Source: Lonicera japonica | Lineage: Eukaryota; Streptophyta; Magnoliopsida; Dipsacales; Caprifoliaceae | Reading direction: 5' to 3' | NCBI GenBank assembly: GCA_021464415.1 | Contig: CM038467.1 | Location: 9,503,411-9,567,410, forward strand | DNA length: 64,000 bases | Shown here: piece by piece, positions 49,001-61,543 of the stretch | How the letters are laid out: the number at the start of each line of letters is the position of its first letter | Numbering within the stretch: the first letter of the stretch is position 1 | Notes under the pieces: generated by a model | Seen by the model: the letters and a program-made list of their open reading frames with translations, nothing else | Database searches by the model: none | Told to the model about the DNA's origin: nothing | Position numbers and translations under genes: made by a program

Positions 49001-50760
49001 TGAAAAAAATTCAATGAGTTTATAAGGGTCACCTCTTTAGAGCTTATTAAAGAAAATGAGGCTCTCTTGTGCTTGTAGGAGGGGTGCAAATCACGGTTAC
49101 ATACCGGAGTTATATTTTACACCTGAATTTGTTTTCAGTTCATACCCTAAAGTTAAATTTTAATAAGCTCCTCACATAAGTCCCTGTATATTAGTTTTAC
49201 ACTTAGGCACTCGATCTCATGTATAAGTTTCTGCACATAATTCTCCATATATTTTTTCTTTTAAAAAATACCCATATATAGTAAAAAAAATAAAAATTGC
49301 ACCTGTAATTATTTTTCATTTCATATCCTAAATTTAAATTTTAAGTTTCTCACAATGGTCTCTATATCTATATTTTATACATAGTTTTACACTTAGGGTC
49401 CCTATATATATATACAGAGAGCCATTCTCTTAAGGATCGTCCTTTTTGTGGAGATAAACGGATGAATTTTTTCATCAAACTTGGTGGAGATTATCTTTAT
49501 AATGAGTAGATCATCTCCACCAAATTTCATAAAAAAAATCAATCGGGAAGTGAATTAACTGAAAATTTATATATATGCGCATTTTTGGATGTTCAGTGTG
49601 TTTTTGACTTTTGTGTAAATATTAACTGAAAATTTATATATATGCGCATTTTTGGATGTTTAGTGTGTTTTTGATTTTTGTGTAAATATTAAATTACCAA
49701 TTAAATACGCACAAGTGGAACTTATCCTATATTTATTCCTTTACTTTTTCAAATTCATTAATTTCTAAATACGGGATGAGAAAATAGACACGAGATATCT
49801 GACGTGGTTGTGTAAATTGAATTTGTATTTTACACAACTTTTTTACACAAATCCTAAGTGTCAAAGTTTCTTAAAAGATTGCTGGAGACTTTTTTTTTTA
49901 CATGTAAATTTTACACAAACCAAAATTATATGCTAAGGTTGGAGATGCCCTAACTTAAGGATGATCCTTAAGATAAGGGGACTGTATATATGCATGAAGT
50001 TTTATACTTAGCACCCTCGTTTATAAGTTCTTGCACATATGTTTTTATATATTTTTTTCCCAAAAAATACTCATACTAAATAAAAAAAAATCAAAATCAA
50101 GTAGAGGCCGCTTGGCCGGGCTGTCCCCATGTGGCTTCACCAGTGTGTGGAAATGTATATTAAATCCATTTATACAGCATATACAGAGAGAGTACCTTCA
50201 TGTCACCAGCCCTTCTTCCAAACCTCTGTGTTAACAAGGCCAATGAATCAATGGTACCCTTGGGTTCTGGTGGAGGCCGATTAATCTCCGCAAACGCCTC
50301 TCTTAACCGAGGACAATCAAACCTCAATATATTATGACCAGCCCATATCCTCCCTATCAATCAATCAATCAAATAAATTTAACCCCGTCAAAACGCTCTG
50401 CTAATATATAACACATAATTATATATATATATATATATATAACCATAAACTAAAGTAAAGCGAAGCGAAGCGAGAGAGACCGTGGAGAATGTCATAAACC
50501 CTATTGGCGATTTCTGCGAAAGTGGGGGCTCCAACGACATCGTCAGAGGTGATGCCGTTGCAACGAACTGACCGGGCGGAGATACGGGAGAGATCATATG
50601 GGCGAACCAAGGTGGAGTAGTTATCGAGCTCGACAAGCTTTTTGGGGCAAACGAGGATAGACCCGAATTCTAGAATTGAATAACCTTGGCCTGGTTGGGT
50701 CGGAATGGTGGTCTCAAGGTCAAAGAAAGCAATCTCTGAACGATCTTCATCCATGGCCAT
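46080..50760 (-). CDS. NEN-type DEDDh exonuclease, paralogue B
   Basis: Same family as the gene at 28558-33010. Exons on the minus strand are 50760-50481, 50353-50196, 48429-48383, 48120-48057, 47476-46812 and 46311-46080, giving 481 residues. Exons 2 to 6 have the same lengths as in paralogue A (158, 47, 64, 665 and 232 bp) and the same phases; exon 1 is one codon shorter. Catalytic motifs are kept: [23 protein letters not shown] and AHRSLDDVR. The C-terminal exon reads PTATDGDTGRWTTEIY and ends [18 protein letters not shown]. The frame is intact, so both copies look functional. Intron 2 is 1.8 kb here against 0.6 kb in A, partly through a MITE-like insertion. Differences from A concentrate in the linker of exon 5. 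Confidence 0.95.
47657..47753. repeat. 23-bp inverted repeat (hairpin) in NEN-B intron 4
   Basis: attaaattctgtcaaaagtt at 47657 is inverted at 47731-47753 with about 51 bp between. Outer sequences (acttaggcat, gcacctaagt) suggest slightly longer inverted ends, as in a small MITE. Confidence 0.7.
49424..49985. mobile_element. MITE-like element in NEN-B intron 2
   Basis: Ends ctcttaaggatcgtcctt and, inverted from the right, atcttaaggatcatcctt are similar. The left part contains a short palindrome (gatcatctccacc) and sequence shared with the foldback element at 38509. No clear target duplication. Confidence 0.5.
49557..49690. repeat. Two 67-bp tandem repeats
   Basis: Copies starting aactgaaaatttatatatat at 49557 and 49624 differ at about two positions. 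Confidence 0.92.
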
Positions 50761-53088
50761 CGGAATTTCTTAGTTTGCTTTCTTTCTTTATTGGTTTTGA
50801 TGTTTTAGCAGTCAAATCTCAGTGTGTGCGTGTATATATATATATATATATATGTGCATGTATGTACGTAACAGGGGATATTGGGTTGCTTAGGAAAATG
50901 GTAAGGTAAGTGTAGAGCACAAGTAAGAAGATAACATGCGGTGTTACTTAATTTTATGCCCCTCAAAAACTAGATATATATATATATATATATATGCATA
51001 CAACATAATATTTAAATAAAAATTGAAACGCAACAGCATAACATGCTTTAAATGAAGCCAATTTTTCGTACAAAACATAATTCCTTCTGCTTATAACAAA
51101 TTTAATATGTATGTTAATTATAATACTTTCATACCAAGAAGACAAGTTTCACATGAAAAACTAGGGGACTTATTATGTAACTATTTTTTGGAATAACAAT
51201 TAAATAATATCAAAATTGATGTCACACATGTAGTCTGGCATAGTTAATTAGGTTATTTACTCAAAATGGACAACCTTTCTACAAGGAAAAAGTCCGAATA
51301 AGCTGTTATGCACCATGGTTGCGAATCATATATATCTTTATCTTTTTTATAAAGTACAAATTAAGGTGATACATTAAAATAAACTTTTATAGGAAACCCT
51401 AAGTAATTATGTTTGATGAGGTAAAATTCATTTTAAATTAGTTTATTATATACATGTGTCACGTGAAATGTACCTTATATATATTGGCAGCCAATGAATT
51501 AATGTATATAACTTGGGTTTACCAAACATAACATATATAGGCATGGTATGGATATTCATTTTTTGTACTTTCTTTTTTTTTTGTTCCTATCGACGTACCA
51601 CTTGAACGTGCAGTAGGCGACTAAGGTAGGTAAGGATATTATTCTTTGCTTTATCCTGAGGCTGAGTGAATTAATAATGTCCAACTAAAATGCTTCTGTA
51701 ATCGACGATACCCACCAAGCAAGTAAATCTGCTCGGAAACATTCCCATTCTCTTAATTCTCACACTTCTACTGTTTCTCTAATGATTTTCCTAAAAAGTA
51801 AAAAAAGATATGACTAGTTGGGCGAAGTGTTCCGTAATATTTTTTATGAAATAAAATTCTTTAAATGGGTTAAAAAAAAATCTATAGAAAAGATGGAGTA
51901 CATTCACCTAAATTAATTACTTTGGATCATTTTCTCATCAAAAGATGAAGTAATTTTTTTTTTAATTAGATTCCTTTTAAGTAAACTTATGTGATGATAA
52001 CTAAATAGGATCATAGTATATATATTGTAGCGGGTTAAGACAGAAAATAGTGAACAGGCGTTGCTGGGCTCATAAATAATATTTAGGTAGGCCAACTATA
52101 TACATAGGCTATGAAAAAGTCGTAAGTTTTGGGTGGGGCTAAATCTGCCCACCCCTAGATCCGCCCACTTCGGCCATTTTGTTTGCTGAGCATATACTAT
52201 CAAACTTTTAGAGACCATTTGTTGATTTCTAATTTATGAATTAAATAATTTAATTTTTTTTAATTTATAAATTATTTAATTTAAATATTTTACATATGCT
52301 ATACCTAAATACGTGACCTTTGGGAAAGTAAAAGTAGAGTTAATTGTCAACATTTGAACAATGGTTGGATATAATAATAATCTTTTTTTTTTTTTTTTAA
52401 TTTTGTTACATCTTGAATGTCGTTATATGCCAACTATTATCTACTCATATTAATTCAAAATGCCCGGCTATAATTTGAAATTGCTTAAAACGAGAGTTCT
52501 TTTTATCAATTTCAACCAACCCATGAACACTTGAGAAGTAAGTGAAGGTGCTTCTTTTGCTTAAAAAATTATATGCAACTTGTTAATATGCCTCATAATT
52601 GTTAAGATACTCAATAAAATTTGAATTGTATAGTATCAAATTTATCTTTAACTAAAGTTTATAATCGTACTTTCTTTTTCTTTTAAACTATAGTCATAGA
52701 AGTCCAAAGAGAGTCATAAATAAAAGTAGGGAAAATCGCAAAATAGTTAAAATAATATATTCAACATATTCAGACAAACTTTTTTTTGAACAAAAGCTTT
52801 CTAAATCTTTTAAATTCGGTGTTCAGATTGATAGAAATAACGGGGATGAAGAAAAGTGATGTGCGTTGGCGTATCGGTGAATGTCTAATTGAAGACGTAT
52901 TCAATACAATTATTATAAGATAAATATGTTATTATTTATTAATTAAATTAAAAAAAAAAGTGTGTACTTATTTATTTTCAATTACATGTGTTATTAACTT
53001 TTTATAATTAATTTTAATTAACTTTCAACATATATTAAATATAGCACAAATTCTCATACAAAATTTTATTATTTTTATTTAGGGTGTG
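50761..53088. other. 5' flank of NEN gene B and AT-rich intergenic DNA
   Basis: Two (AT)n runs lie at about 50832-50852 and 50973-50994. No coding sequence or transposon ends are recognised. Confidence 0.5.
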
Positions 53089-53091
53089 TTT

Positions 53092-53625
53092 GATTGCCTT
53101 TATTTTCCATGAAAAATAGGAGTTTTCCACCTAAGTTGCCACTTTTGTGCTGTTTGATTGACAACATTTTTCCAAGCAGTCAAATTCCATCTTTTGTTAC
53201 TATTCATGTACTTTTCCATGTAAAGCTTGGAAACATTTTCTTTGGGGGGGGGGGGGGGCTTGGTTTTTATTTTCTAGGCAATTGACACATTTTTCGAAAT
53301 AAAGTTTTACCCATTTTTTACATTAAAAATGCCATAACTTAAAATAAAAAATTCAAAATTTAATAAAAATTTAATATATAAAATCTACTAATCAAGCTCA
53401 ATTAAACAAGATTCATCATGACTATAGAACTTTGTAAAAAAAAAATAACAATATTTTTTTCTACATTAAAAATGCCATAAAACAACCAATATTTTCTGGG
53501 TAGAAAATTAAGACAATCAAACACATTTAATTGACATTTTCCATGCAACTCAATTCTAGGCAATTCAATTGCCTGAAACTTATTTTCTTTCCATGCAAAT
53601 TTCATGATTGCAATCAAACGCACCC
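53092..53625. mobile_element. Tourist-like (PIF/Harbinger) MITE
   Basis: Ends GGGTGTGTTTGATTGCC and, inverted, GGGTGCGTTTGATTGCAATC, flanked by TTA at 53089-53091 and 53626-53628. Inner inverted similarity continues (ttttccatg, caattcaattgcc). It contains a run of about 14 G near 53246. Confidence 0.87.
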
Positions 53626-53845
53626 TTATAGTAGTTTTAGCATATACCTTTAAGGCATGCATTATCATTTTCTTTAATTAATTAAATAAATAATATAATG
53701 TGTTATTACGTTTTAAATATTTTATTCGTGTCAGCCCAAGTACACAGTACACAGACCACTGATTTCAGTCTAAAAGTAACACGGAAGTGCTGCAAATCGC
53801 GGAATTGAAACACCCCATTTGTTTGGCTACGGCATTTGGATAAAA

Positions 53846-54087
53846 CTGTTGTTTTTTTTTGGTAACCGGGAAAGAAAACAGACAACAAACAAACAACAGA
53901 AAGAAAATTACACCCGGCCATAGGCCGCTCCTCTCAGATCACACTGCATTTCTTCAACAACTTCGTTAGGAGGGATGAGCATCCTAACTTCTTGCTCGTT
54001 TTGTTCGCTTCCCATGTGAGCTAAGGCGTCAGCACATTTGTTTGCCTGACAGGGGATATGGGTTAATCGGCTAACGATGCTGTTCAT
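53846..54087 (-). mobile_element. 5'-truncated LINE tail with RNase H-like fragment
   Basis: On the minus strand a frame reads SIVSRLTHIPCQANKCADAL and continues to a stop at 53908-53910; this is the ADALA region of the RNase H-like domain at the end of plant LINE reverse-transcriptase proteins. A short 3' tail and a run of about nine A (minus strand, plus 53852-53860) follow. No target duplication was found. Confidence 0.7.
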
Positions 54088-54220
54088 CGGGGTCCCGAGA
54101 TCAAATGCGGCTCCAATTCCTATCCCATTAATCTCAATAGGATTTTCATTGTTTGTTCCTCTGGTCTTTTCGTTTTCTTCTTTCTATCTGCAATTCCGTG
54201 AGATTCATCTTCGGATGCCA

Positions 54221-54251
54221 TTTTCGAAGAGCTCAAACCCCAACAACAAGG
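54221..54251 (+). other. Possible first exon of the fucosyltransferase pseudogene
   Basis: A short frame starting ATG (MPFSKSSNPNNK) ends in aacaag|gtacat, a plausible donor, on the same strand and 0.9 kb upstream. Position and splice site are the only support. Confidence 0.25.
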
Positions 54252-55128
54252 TACATATAATATCACCCAATCTGCTCAATTAATTTGTTATTATTGCTTG
54301 TATTGTATACGTTTATTCAACTTTATTTAAAGATGTGCTTTGGATGTACCCGCAATGGCCCTGGCCCTGGCCCTGGCATCACTACTTTCCTAGTAAGAGT
54401 AGAGCACAACCAACCAGGACTACTTGTGCCCAACGTCCAATTTCTTAATGAGTTGGACCGGGCACGACAACTTTTCACACGGGTTTTGAATGTAGAAACT
54501 AACACGTTTCTTTTCAGTACTAATACTCTTATTTCTTTTTTTCGGACATAATTAATTTATTAAATTTATAATAAAAAATAAGTTGTATTTTTAATAATTG
54601 ATTGACCGCCAATGATATTAGAGTTTCACAAAAATACTCTAAAATCATCTTTAGTTTAATGACACTGAATATGGATCTTTTGAGACTTTTTTTTGTCACT
54701 AAGATGATTTTGAAGTGTTAAAAAGTAAATTTTTTTTTGAGTGTTAATATCGTTGCCGACTTGAAATTAATATTTCTTTACAAAGTATAAAAGTCAAAAT
54801 GTGACAATCAGTTTGAGCCAGAGGGGTATGTATATTCCCGGGCTTCATCTCTTGCCCAAGTATGGGGAAGATTATTTAACAAAATCCAACCTACTGGGTA
54901 TATACATACATCAATCGCAGTTTGCTTCTACGAATTTTGAGGTTCATGGATTGGGACTATCCATTTCTATCATCATATCACTCTTTCTATAGTTATGCAT
55001 GATTTTCCATATTGTCTATGATGAGAAATTCAAGATCTTGCTGTTCAAGTTTGTACAAAGTTTGGATGCAATTCGAGTATTAGTGTGTAGTACTGTAACT
55101 CTAGGACGATCATCCAGGCATTAGTGGT

Positions 55129-56926
55129 TTGGCCTTTCGGGTATTCCCCCGTAAAACTGCCCCGAACTGGACATGTGTGGCATTATTACTAATTTTCAGC
55201 ATTTTCATTTCAGAAATCACCTATAACTTACTTCACAGAACCATAAATGGCAATCAGTTAGTTTATCTCTCTGCTTACAAACTTAATTTGGTCCAAGGCA
55301 ATTTCGAAAACAGCAATGTTTTATTAATACCTTTTATTTTGTTTTCTTCCCTAAATATTTATTTTATTCATTTTTAAACTTACACCTAACTTTTTTTACT
55401 TATGATCATAGGTCTACAAGATGATCCGCCCAAGTCTGTCGAGGTGCAGAAAGAGATACCACCTGGCAGTCTTCTTGCTGGTGGGTTTGACGAAAGATCA
55501 TGTCTCAGTAGATACCAATCGGCATTTTATTGTAAAGAATCGGGGTACAAGCCTTCTCCATATCTCATCTCAAGGTTACAAAGCTACGAAGTCCTTCATA
55601 AACAATGTGGACCCCACTCAGAATCCTACAACAAAACATTGGAACAAATCAAGACTGGCAAGCACACCGATTCCTTAGATTGTAACTATGTGGTCTGGAT
55701 ATCCTTTAGCGGTTTAGGGAACCGGATACTTACATTAGCCTCGGCATTTCTTTATGCTCTTTTAACAAACCGGCTCCTAAATTTTGACCGTGGAGTGGCC
55801 ATGGCCGATCTTTTCTGCGAACCATTTCCCAATGCGTTGTGGTTACTTCTCTCAGATTTTCCCCGTTTGAATCAGTTCAACAACTTCGATCAGAAATCTT
55901 CTCATTGTTACGGTCGTATGCTGAAGAATAATCTTTTGGGTAACTCAACTCCGCCCTTTATCTATCTCCACTTGGTTCACGATTACGATGATCAAGATAA
56001 GCTTTTCTTTTGCAATCAAAGATCAAATGTTTTTCAAGAAAGTGCCTTGGTTGATTATGAAAACAGATAATTACTTTACCCCGTCTGTCTTCTTGATCCC
56101 GTTCTTTGAGCAAGAACTAAGTAATCTCTTCCCGGAAAAAGAAACAGTTTTCCACTTCTTGGGTCGGTATCTCTTGCACCCCACAAACCCTGTTTGGGAG
56201 CTTATTACCAGGTTCTATCAAGCGTATTTAGCTAAAGCGGATGAAAAAATAGGCGTTCAAATCAGGGTCTTTGATACCGGCCCGGTCCATTCCAATATGT
56301 ACTGGATCAGCTACTAAATTGTATTCGAAAGGAGAATCTTCTACCCAAGATCACCAAGAACGAAACCATAACCAATGTGCCCAAAAATCCGAAGACTAAA
56401 GCTGTGCTGATGACATCCTTAAGCTTTGGTTGATGATTATGAGAGATTGGTTCTAGAGTAAGGGACGAAAGAGAGATTGAGAAGGAGAATTTGTATTACT
56501 TTCTTGATAATTGGTACAATAGAGTACAAGCAACAATGACGGTTGACGGGTGAGGCTATCGGAGTTTACCAGCCAAGTAACGAAGGGTATCAACAAACTG
56601 AGAAGAAAATGCACAATAAGAAGGCTTGGGCAGAAATGTATTTACTGAGCTTGACCGATAAATTGGTGACTAGTTCATGGTCGACTTTTGGCTATGTGGC
56701 TCAAGGGCTTGGAGGGTTGAAACCGTGGATTCTTTACAAGCCTGAGAATCGAATGGCTCCTGATTCACCATGTCATCGAGCCATGTCGATGGAGCCATGT
56801 TTCCATGCACCTCCGTTTTATGACTGCAAGAAGAAAAGGGGGATTGATACGGGGGTGCTTTTTCCTCATGCAAGACATTGCGAGGATGTGAGCTGGGGTT
56901 TCAAGCTTGTTGATCGCGAGAATTAG
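55129..56926 (+). pseudogene. GT37 xyloglucan-type alpha-fucosyltransferase, broken
   Basis: The family adds fucose to cell wall glycans in the Golgi. A signal-anchor-like segment (NWTCVALLLIFSIFISEIT) is encoded near 55155-55215. The luminal part begins after an acceptor at 55411 and matches the family closely: FDERSCLSRYQSAFYCKES, VVWISFSGLGNRILTLASAF, then MADLFCEPFPN. Near 56020 the frame shifts (the family sequence continues as PWLIMKTDNYF and IGVQIRVFDTG in another frame). A second shift falls near 56285, a stop at 56431-56433, and about 100 bp without similarity follows. The last part, 56545-56926, is again in frame and well conserved (TSSWSTFGYVAQGLGGLKPW, then RHCEDVSWGFKLVD). At least three separate lesions argue against sequencing error. 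The fresh look of the remaining sequence suggests recent loss. Confidence 0.9.
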
Positions 56927-57315
56927 TACCTAATCCTTCTTCGTTTTTTGGTGCATTTTGTTATTGTCATGTAGTGAGTATGTAAATAGAATCGGAACAT
57001 TTTTTGGAAAGTTCTAACAATGGTTAGACGTTGGGTTCTTAGACCATGATTATTCTGGAACATTAACCAAGTTAATTGTAGTACTTCATCAAAAAGTCTG
57101 GGACTCTTAATTTATGGATGGTGTGCAAAGAAAGACGCCTTAAGAGAGGGAGAGAGAGAGAGAGAGAGGATGGCGTCCTAGTCCTTAATTTGCATCTAAG
57201 TATGTCCATTAAAATGTGCTTACAGATTAGACTAAGGCATAGACGTCTGATTTGCCGTGTTTGATTTCTTACATATGTTACAGGAGTTTGATATGCTAAA
57301 AAAAAAAAAATAGAC
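56927..57315. other. 3' flank of the pseudogene
   Basis: Former 3' untranslated region and a (GA)n run at about 57145-57168. Nothing else seen. Confidence 0.5.
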
Positions 57316-57318
57316 TTA

Positions 57319-58047
57319 GGTGGCGTTTAGTAAAAAAAAACTGAAATATGAAATATGAAATATGAAATATGAAATATGAAATATGAAAACTAAAAATGAA
57401 AACTAAAAACTAAAAAAGTTATTTGTTTAGTTCTGAAAATTGTATCTGAAAAAATGTTATTTGTTTGAATATAACACATCGGAAAACTGAATTTTTTTAT
57501 TATGATAATTTTGCCCTTATTATTTTATTTTGACCATATAATACACCACTATCTATCCATCAATTATATATAAAGCACACAAGATATGGAAATTTGAAAA
57601 AAAAAACCCAAAAACATATGAAATAGTTGCAGCCATCCATGATAACAAATTAAATAATAAACTAAAATTTAATAAGAATAAACAACATAATTGAAAGAAG
57701 GCATGAAAAATGAAATTATGAGAGGGAACACAAACCTTAACAACAGTTTCACTAATTGGCGTAGGAAGAAGGGAAGAAAAGAAGGGTTTTAAATGTTAAC
57801 CTAACTTGTGGGTAATTTTGATAAAAGAGGGGCAAAGTAGACCTTTTACACCCTTTAAAATTAAGTTTCAGATTTAAGTGACAACTTTGCCACTTAAAAT
57901 TTTGAATAAAAATTTTAAGTTTTAAGTAATAAAAATTAAGTTGCCACTTAATTTTTTTATTTAGTGAACAACTTTGTCAACCACTTAAATCTGAAAATTT
58001 TAAGTTTTCAGATTTAAGTGGCAAATTAAGTGAAAGTGATCGACACC
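57319..58047. mobile_element. Tourist-like MITE downstream of the fucosyltransferase pseudogene
   Basis: Left end GGTGGCGTTTAGTAA, right end inverted GGTGTCGATCACTTTCAC, with TTA on both sides (57316-57318 and 58048-58050). The interior shares sequence with the elements at 32183 and 33647. A short (gaaatat)n-type array of about six units lies at 57340-57386. Confidence 0.7.
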
Positions 58048-58524
58048 TTAGTGTTGTAAATGAAAACTGATTTATTGGATACAGTTTTGCCTTTTCTACA
58101 TCCTAATGCACATCAACTATAGGCAAATTTTCATCTTTTTCAAACCAAACAGGCACAAATTTTGTTATCATTTATTTCTTCCCTTTTTTCCACTCACTGT
58201 CAATCACATGGATTGTGATTTAGTAGCTGGGTAAATGCAGTAGTTTATGGGCTACGTTCACTAACATGTGAACCCTTACCTTACCTATCAGTAGGATAGG
58301 TAAACTTTCACAGTACGATCCCAATTTAATTTTTCAGTAATAAAATCCACTACAGGAAAACCACGAAAACCACTAGTAAATGTTGCACGACAATAACCCA
58401 CATAAATTTATCTTAAAAACGCTGAAAGCATCATCCAACCGTATGCTTCAAACATTATCATATAACCGCACTAGTACTTCATCCACACCATATAACACAG
58501 CTTCATTGAACTTCTAAGGATCTC

Positions 58525-59779
58525 TCAGTTCTTCCTACCTTCAGACAAGATAATGTGGTATCCATGTCTGCATCAAGAAGCAAAAGGAAGTTAGTTTTAG
58601 CAGTAAAATATAATCCCATAAATATTTTAAAAAATAAATAAAGAGAAAAAAACCCACGTTGATTTGAAAGGTGCACTGGTAGCTCCAACTGGGGTGCTAA
58701 AGGCAACGTCCTGAAAGGGGCCAGCCATCTTGCCACGAGGAAACCATCCGAGGTCCCCACCCTTTTTCCCCGATGGGCACTCAGAATACTCAGCTGCTAC
58801 CTTTTTATTTATTTTTTATTTTTTTTAAAAAAAACATAGAGAAGTGCAAAACATAAACACATGACCCTCAATGTAATAAAATTCTTGGGGCTAGCCTACG
58901 CAATTTCTCCCCCTAGTTTAAAATAACAGAAGTTGTACGTGGGCATTTGAGTTCACACAAATTCAATCCTTTGTTTTTACAATTGAACAGAGTACACTAC
59001 TAAATACTGAATTTGGCTTCTATAGATTTACAGGTTCCAACTTGTCCTGTCATCCATGCATATCCAAGGTTGCAATAGTGATCATTATCTTAGACATATC
59101 ATGCATTCTCCCAAGCTTCTATGTGACTATGCATAATGGCACAACCAATCTCAAACTTAAATCAAAAAACATGGATGACAAATTGGCTCCATCAAGTCAA
59201 GCCACTTTGTGAAGCTTGTAGAATATAATATCATCTAGATGTTTCAAAAATCATGACTCGTCTGGCATTTGTAGGAAATGAGATAAGATATTAAGCAAAA
59301 TAATCAAATTTTAGATGAGGGGGAAAACTCAAAAAAGAGACGCAAAAAGCCTTAAATTAAATATTTAAAAGAATGAGAAGAAAAGAGAAAAGGAGGCTAC
59401 CAATTTTAGGATAATATGATATGGATTTACCTTTGCAAACTCAGCTGGTGGAACCTTATCTCCATTGCTAAGCCAGCCCTCTTGGAGCTTCTTGTATGCC
59501 TCATTAATCTTCCCTTGCTTCTCGCATAAGATGTGCCTTGCTGAACCAAAATCCACATTTTTTAAAGGAGATGATTGAAACAAGATGATTGCATTTAAAA
59601 AAAAAAAAAGGTTCTTTAAACAAGGCTTATGCAACAAAGAGACCTTTGACATACGTGCAGGTGCCAAGACCATCAGCTGCCTTCCCACCTTTCCCTTTAC
59701 CCTTTGCACCACTATCATCACTACCACCTGCTGCCTGTTTTCCCTTACCTTTCCCTCCCGCCTTTGCATCTTTTCCCAT
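58525..59779 (-). CDS. Parvulin-type peptidyl-prolyl isomerase (PAR14/Pin4-like)
   Basis: Parvulins speed cis-trans isomerisation of peptidyl-proline bonds. Exons on the minus strand are 59779-59644, 59540-59431, 58800-58658 and 58567-58525, giving 143 residues, like the plant homologue of human PIN4. The N-terminal 40 residues are basic and glycine-rich (KAGGKGKGKQAAGG), as in PAR14, and the WW domain of Pin1 is absent. The catalytic domain has ARHILCEKQGKINEAYKKL, SECPSGKKGGDLGWFPRGKM and the terminal HGYHIILSEGRKN. All junctions are GT-AG and in phase. A 5'UTR exon is likely at 61544 to about 61640 (donor CACAG|gtatat), joined to 59792 just before the start codon; the intron between holds an hAT-type insertion. 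Confidence 0.95.
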
Positions 59780-59792
59780 GGCTAACACGAAC

Positions 59793-61543
59793 CTATAAAC
59801 ATCATCGCGCATAAATGAAGACCATGCAAAAGAGAAGGGTTAACTGTGGATCTATGAAGCACGGACACTCTCTTTGAGGCCACATGTCAGCCCCTACATG
59901 TGTCCGACACCCTGACATGCTCCGACACTTGGCTGACACGCGAGTCGGGGAGTGTCGTTTATTTAATTATTATTTTTTAATCCCGACATGTAAAACCCGA
60001 CAAGTTGGGGGGTATTTTAAATGCTAAAACCTAAAAATGGGTCAAATCTAAAATAACAAAAAATATTGAGGGTTCAAACAATAATAGAACTTAATAATAG
60101 AAGAAGTGAAATACAAATCTCATATTTCCCGTAAAACCCTAGCCCCCAATTTCCCCATTGTCTTCGACTCTTCTCTCCCATAAAAATGTACACTACTCTC
60201 TCCCTCTCCCCCTCCCCTCCCTCTCCTTCAACATATCCACATGCATAAATAAATCTATACAAATCTTCTTGAATTGATATTACTGATGTTCTATCTCTCT
60301 CTACACATGTATGTATAAATAAATCAATTTCGAAAATGAACAGTTGATGCTTCTGCATCATTAGTTGAGGATGATATAACTAAGCCACTTTGGTTATTTG
60401 GATTATTAATGCAAACTAGTTTCATTTTATTAAATTCTTAAATATCTATAATGTTTATTGCATATATATAATGAAGAATGTGTCCACCCACGAGTCGTGT
60501 CCTATGTTTTGGAAACATTGCAAGTCTCGTGTCGTGTCGTGTCTGTGCTTCATAGCTGTGGATAAGTGCTTGAACTTACATTGCTTATAGTTGTTTGTCC
60601 CAAATAAAAAAACAATACTCAAGTTACACAATCATAATTAATTACAAAGAGGAATACAGTGATCTTGTTCTTGGAGTTCAACCATCTAGATAGTAAGTAG
60701 ATACAATGGTTGCATTTGCCCAAATTGGTGAGGTTAGTGGTTCGCAATCCGGACCGAAATTTTTTCAAGAGTAAAGTTAAGTGTCATAGCGCAGTTGCCA
60801 AATCATACCAAATTCAGCAATTTACATCAGAAAATTTCAACTATCAAAGCCTAGTAAATTTTGACTTGCAGACATTAACTAGTTGGAACTAGCATGACAC
60901 TCAACAATGCATAATAGTTTCAAACCAAAGAAATTATATCCTCCCTTTGCTTATAAACACATTCCATTTCGTTCTCACACCTATCTAGAGGAGCCATAAG
61001 CCATCGGTTCCTTAGTACTGTGCTAGGGTTGGGCGGGGTAAGGATTGTTAAAAATTAGGTTAGAAACAATAAATTCAGTGTTCCAAATTATGCTGTGCCA
61101 ACAGTTTTACCCATCCCTGAACATTGGGTATTAGATTCTTTAGTTTAATCCAATTATAACAATACTCCTTGGGAAAGCTTTCCTAAACTTCGGTAGGACA
61201 ACTTTCAGTACAAGCAAGAGAATAGAATATATGAGTACAACTATAGAAAACGGAGCGATATAATCAAATCGTACGCAAAGCGATGATCAAATAAAAGAGC
61301 TAAGTATACCCTAATTCTTAAATACCATGAAATGAATGAAGCAAACCTTGATATGGAAAATAGAAATACAAATAACATGTAAAACTAACTAACTAAAGGC
61401 GAAATAATTGTATAACCACCGCATAAAGAACATGAGTTTGTGGAAATAATTCATAGAATCACGAAAGAAAAAGGAGAAAAATCGGGGTACAACGTAAAAG
61501 AAGAGCAAGAACAAGGACAAAAGCCAAGGCATAGGGGATATAC
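59793..61543 (-). other. Likely 5'UTR intron of the parvulin gene
   Basis: Minus-strand donor CACAG|gtatat at 61543 and acceptor tttatag at 59793 fit a 1.75-kb leader intron. Apart from the insertion at 59852-60555 it has no recognisable content. Confidence 0.65.
59852..60555. mobile_element. hAT-type MITE in the parvulin 5'UTR intron
   Basis: Ends ctatgaagcacggacac and, inverted from the right, ctatgaagcacagacac form an inverted repeat with one difference. Perfect 8-bp flanks ctgtggat lie at 59844-59851 and 60556-60563. The 704-bp interior has a CT-rich stretch but no transposase. Confidence 0.92.
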
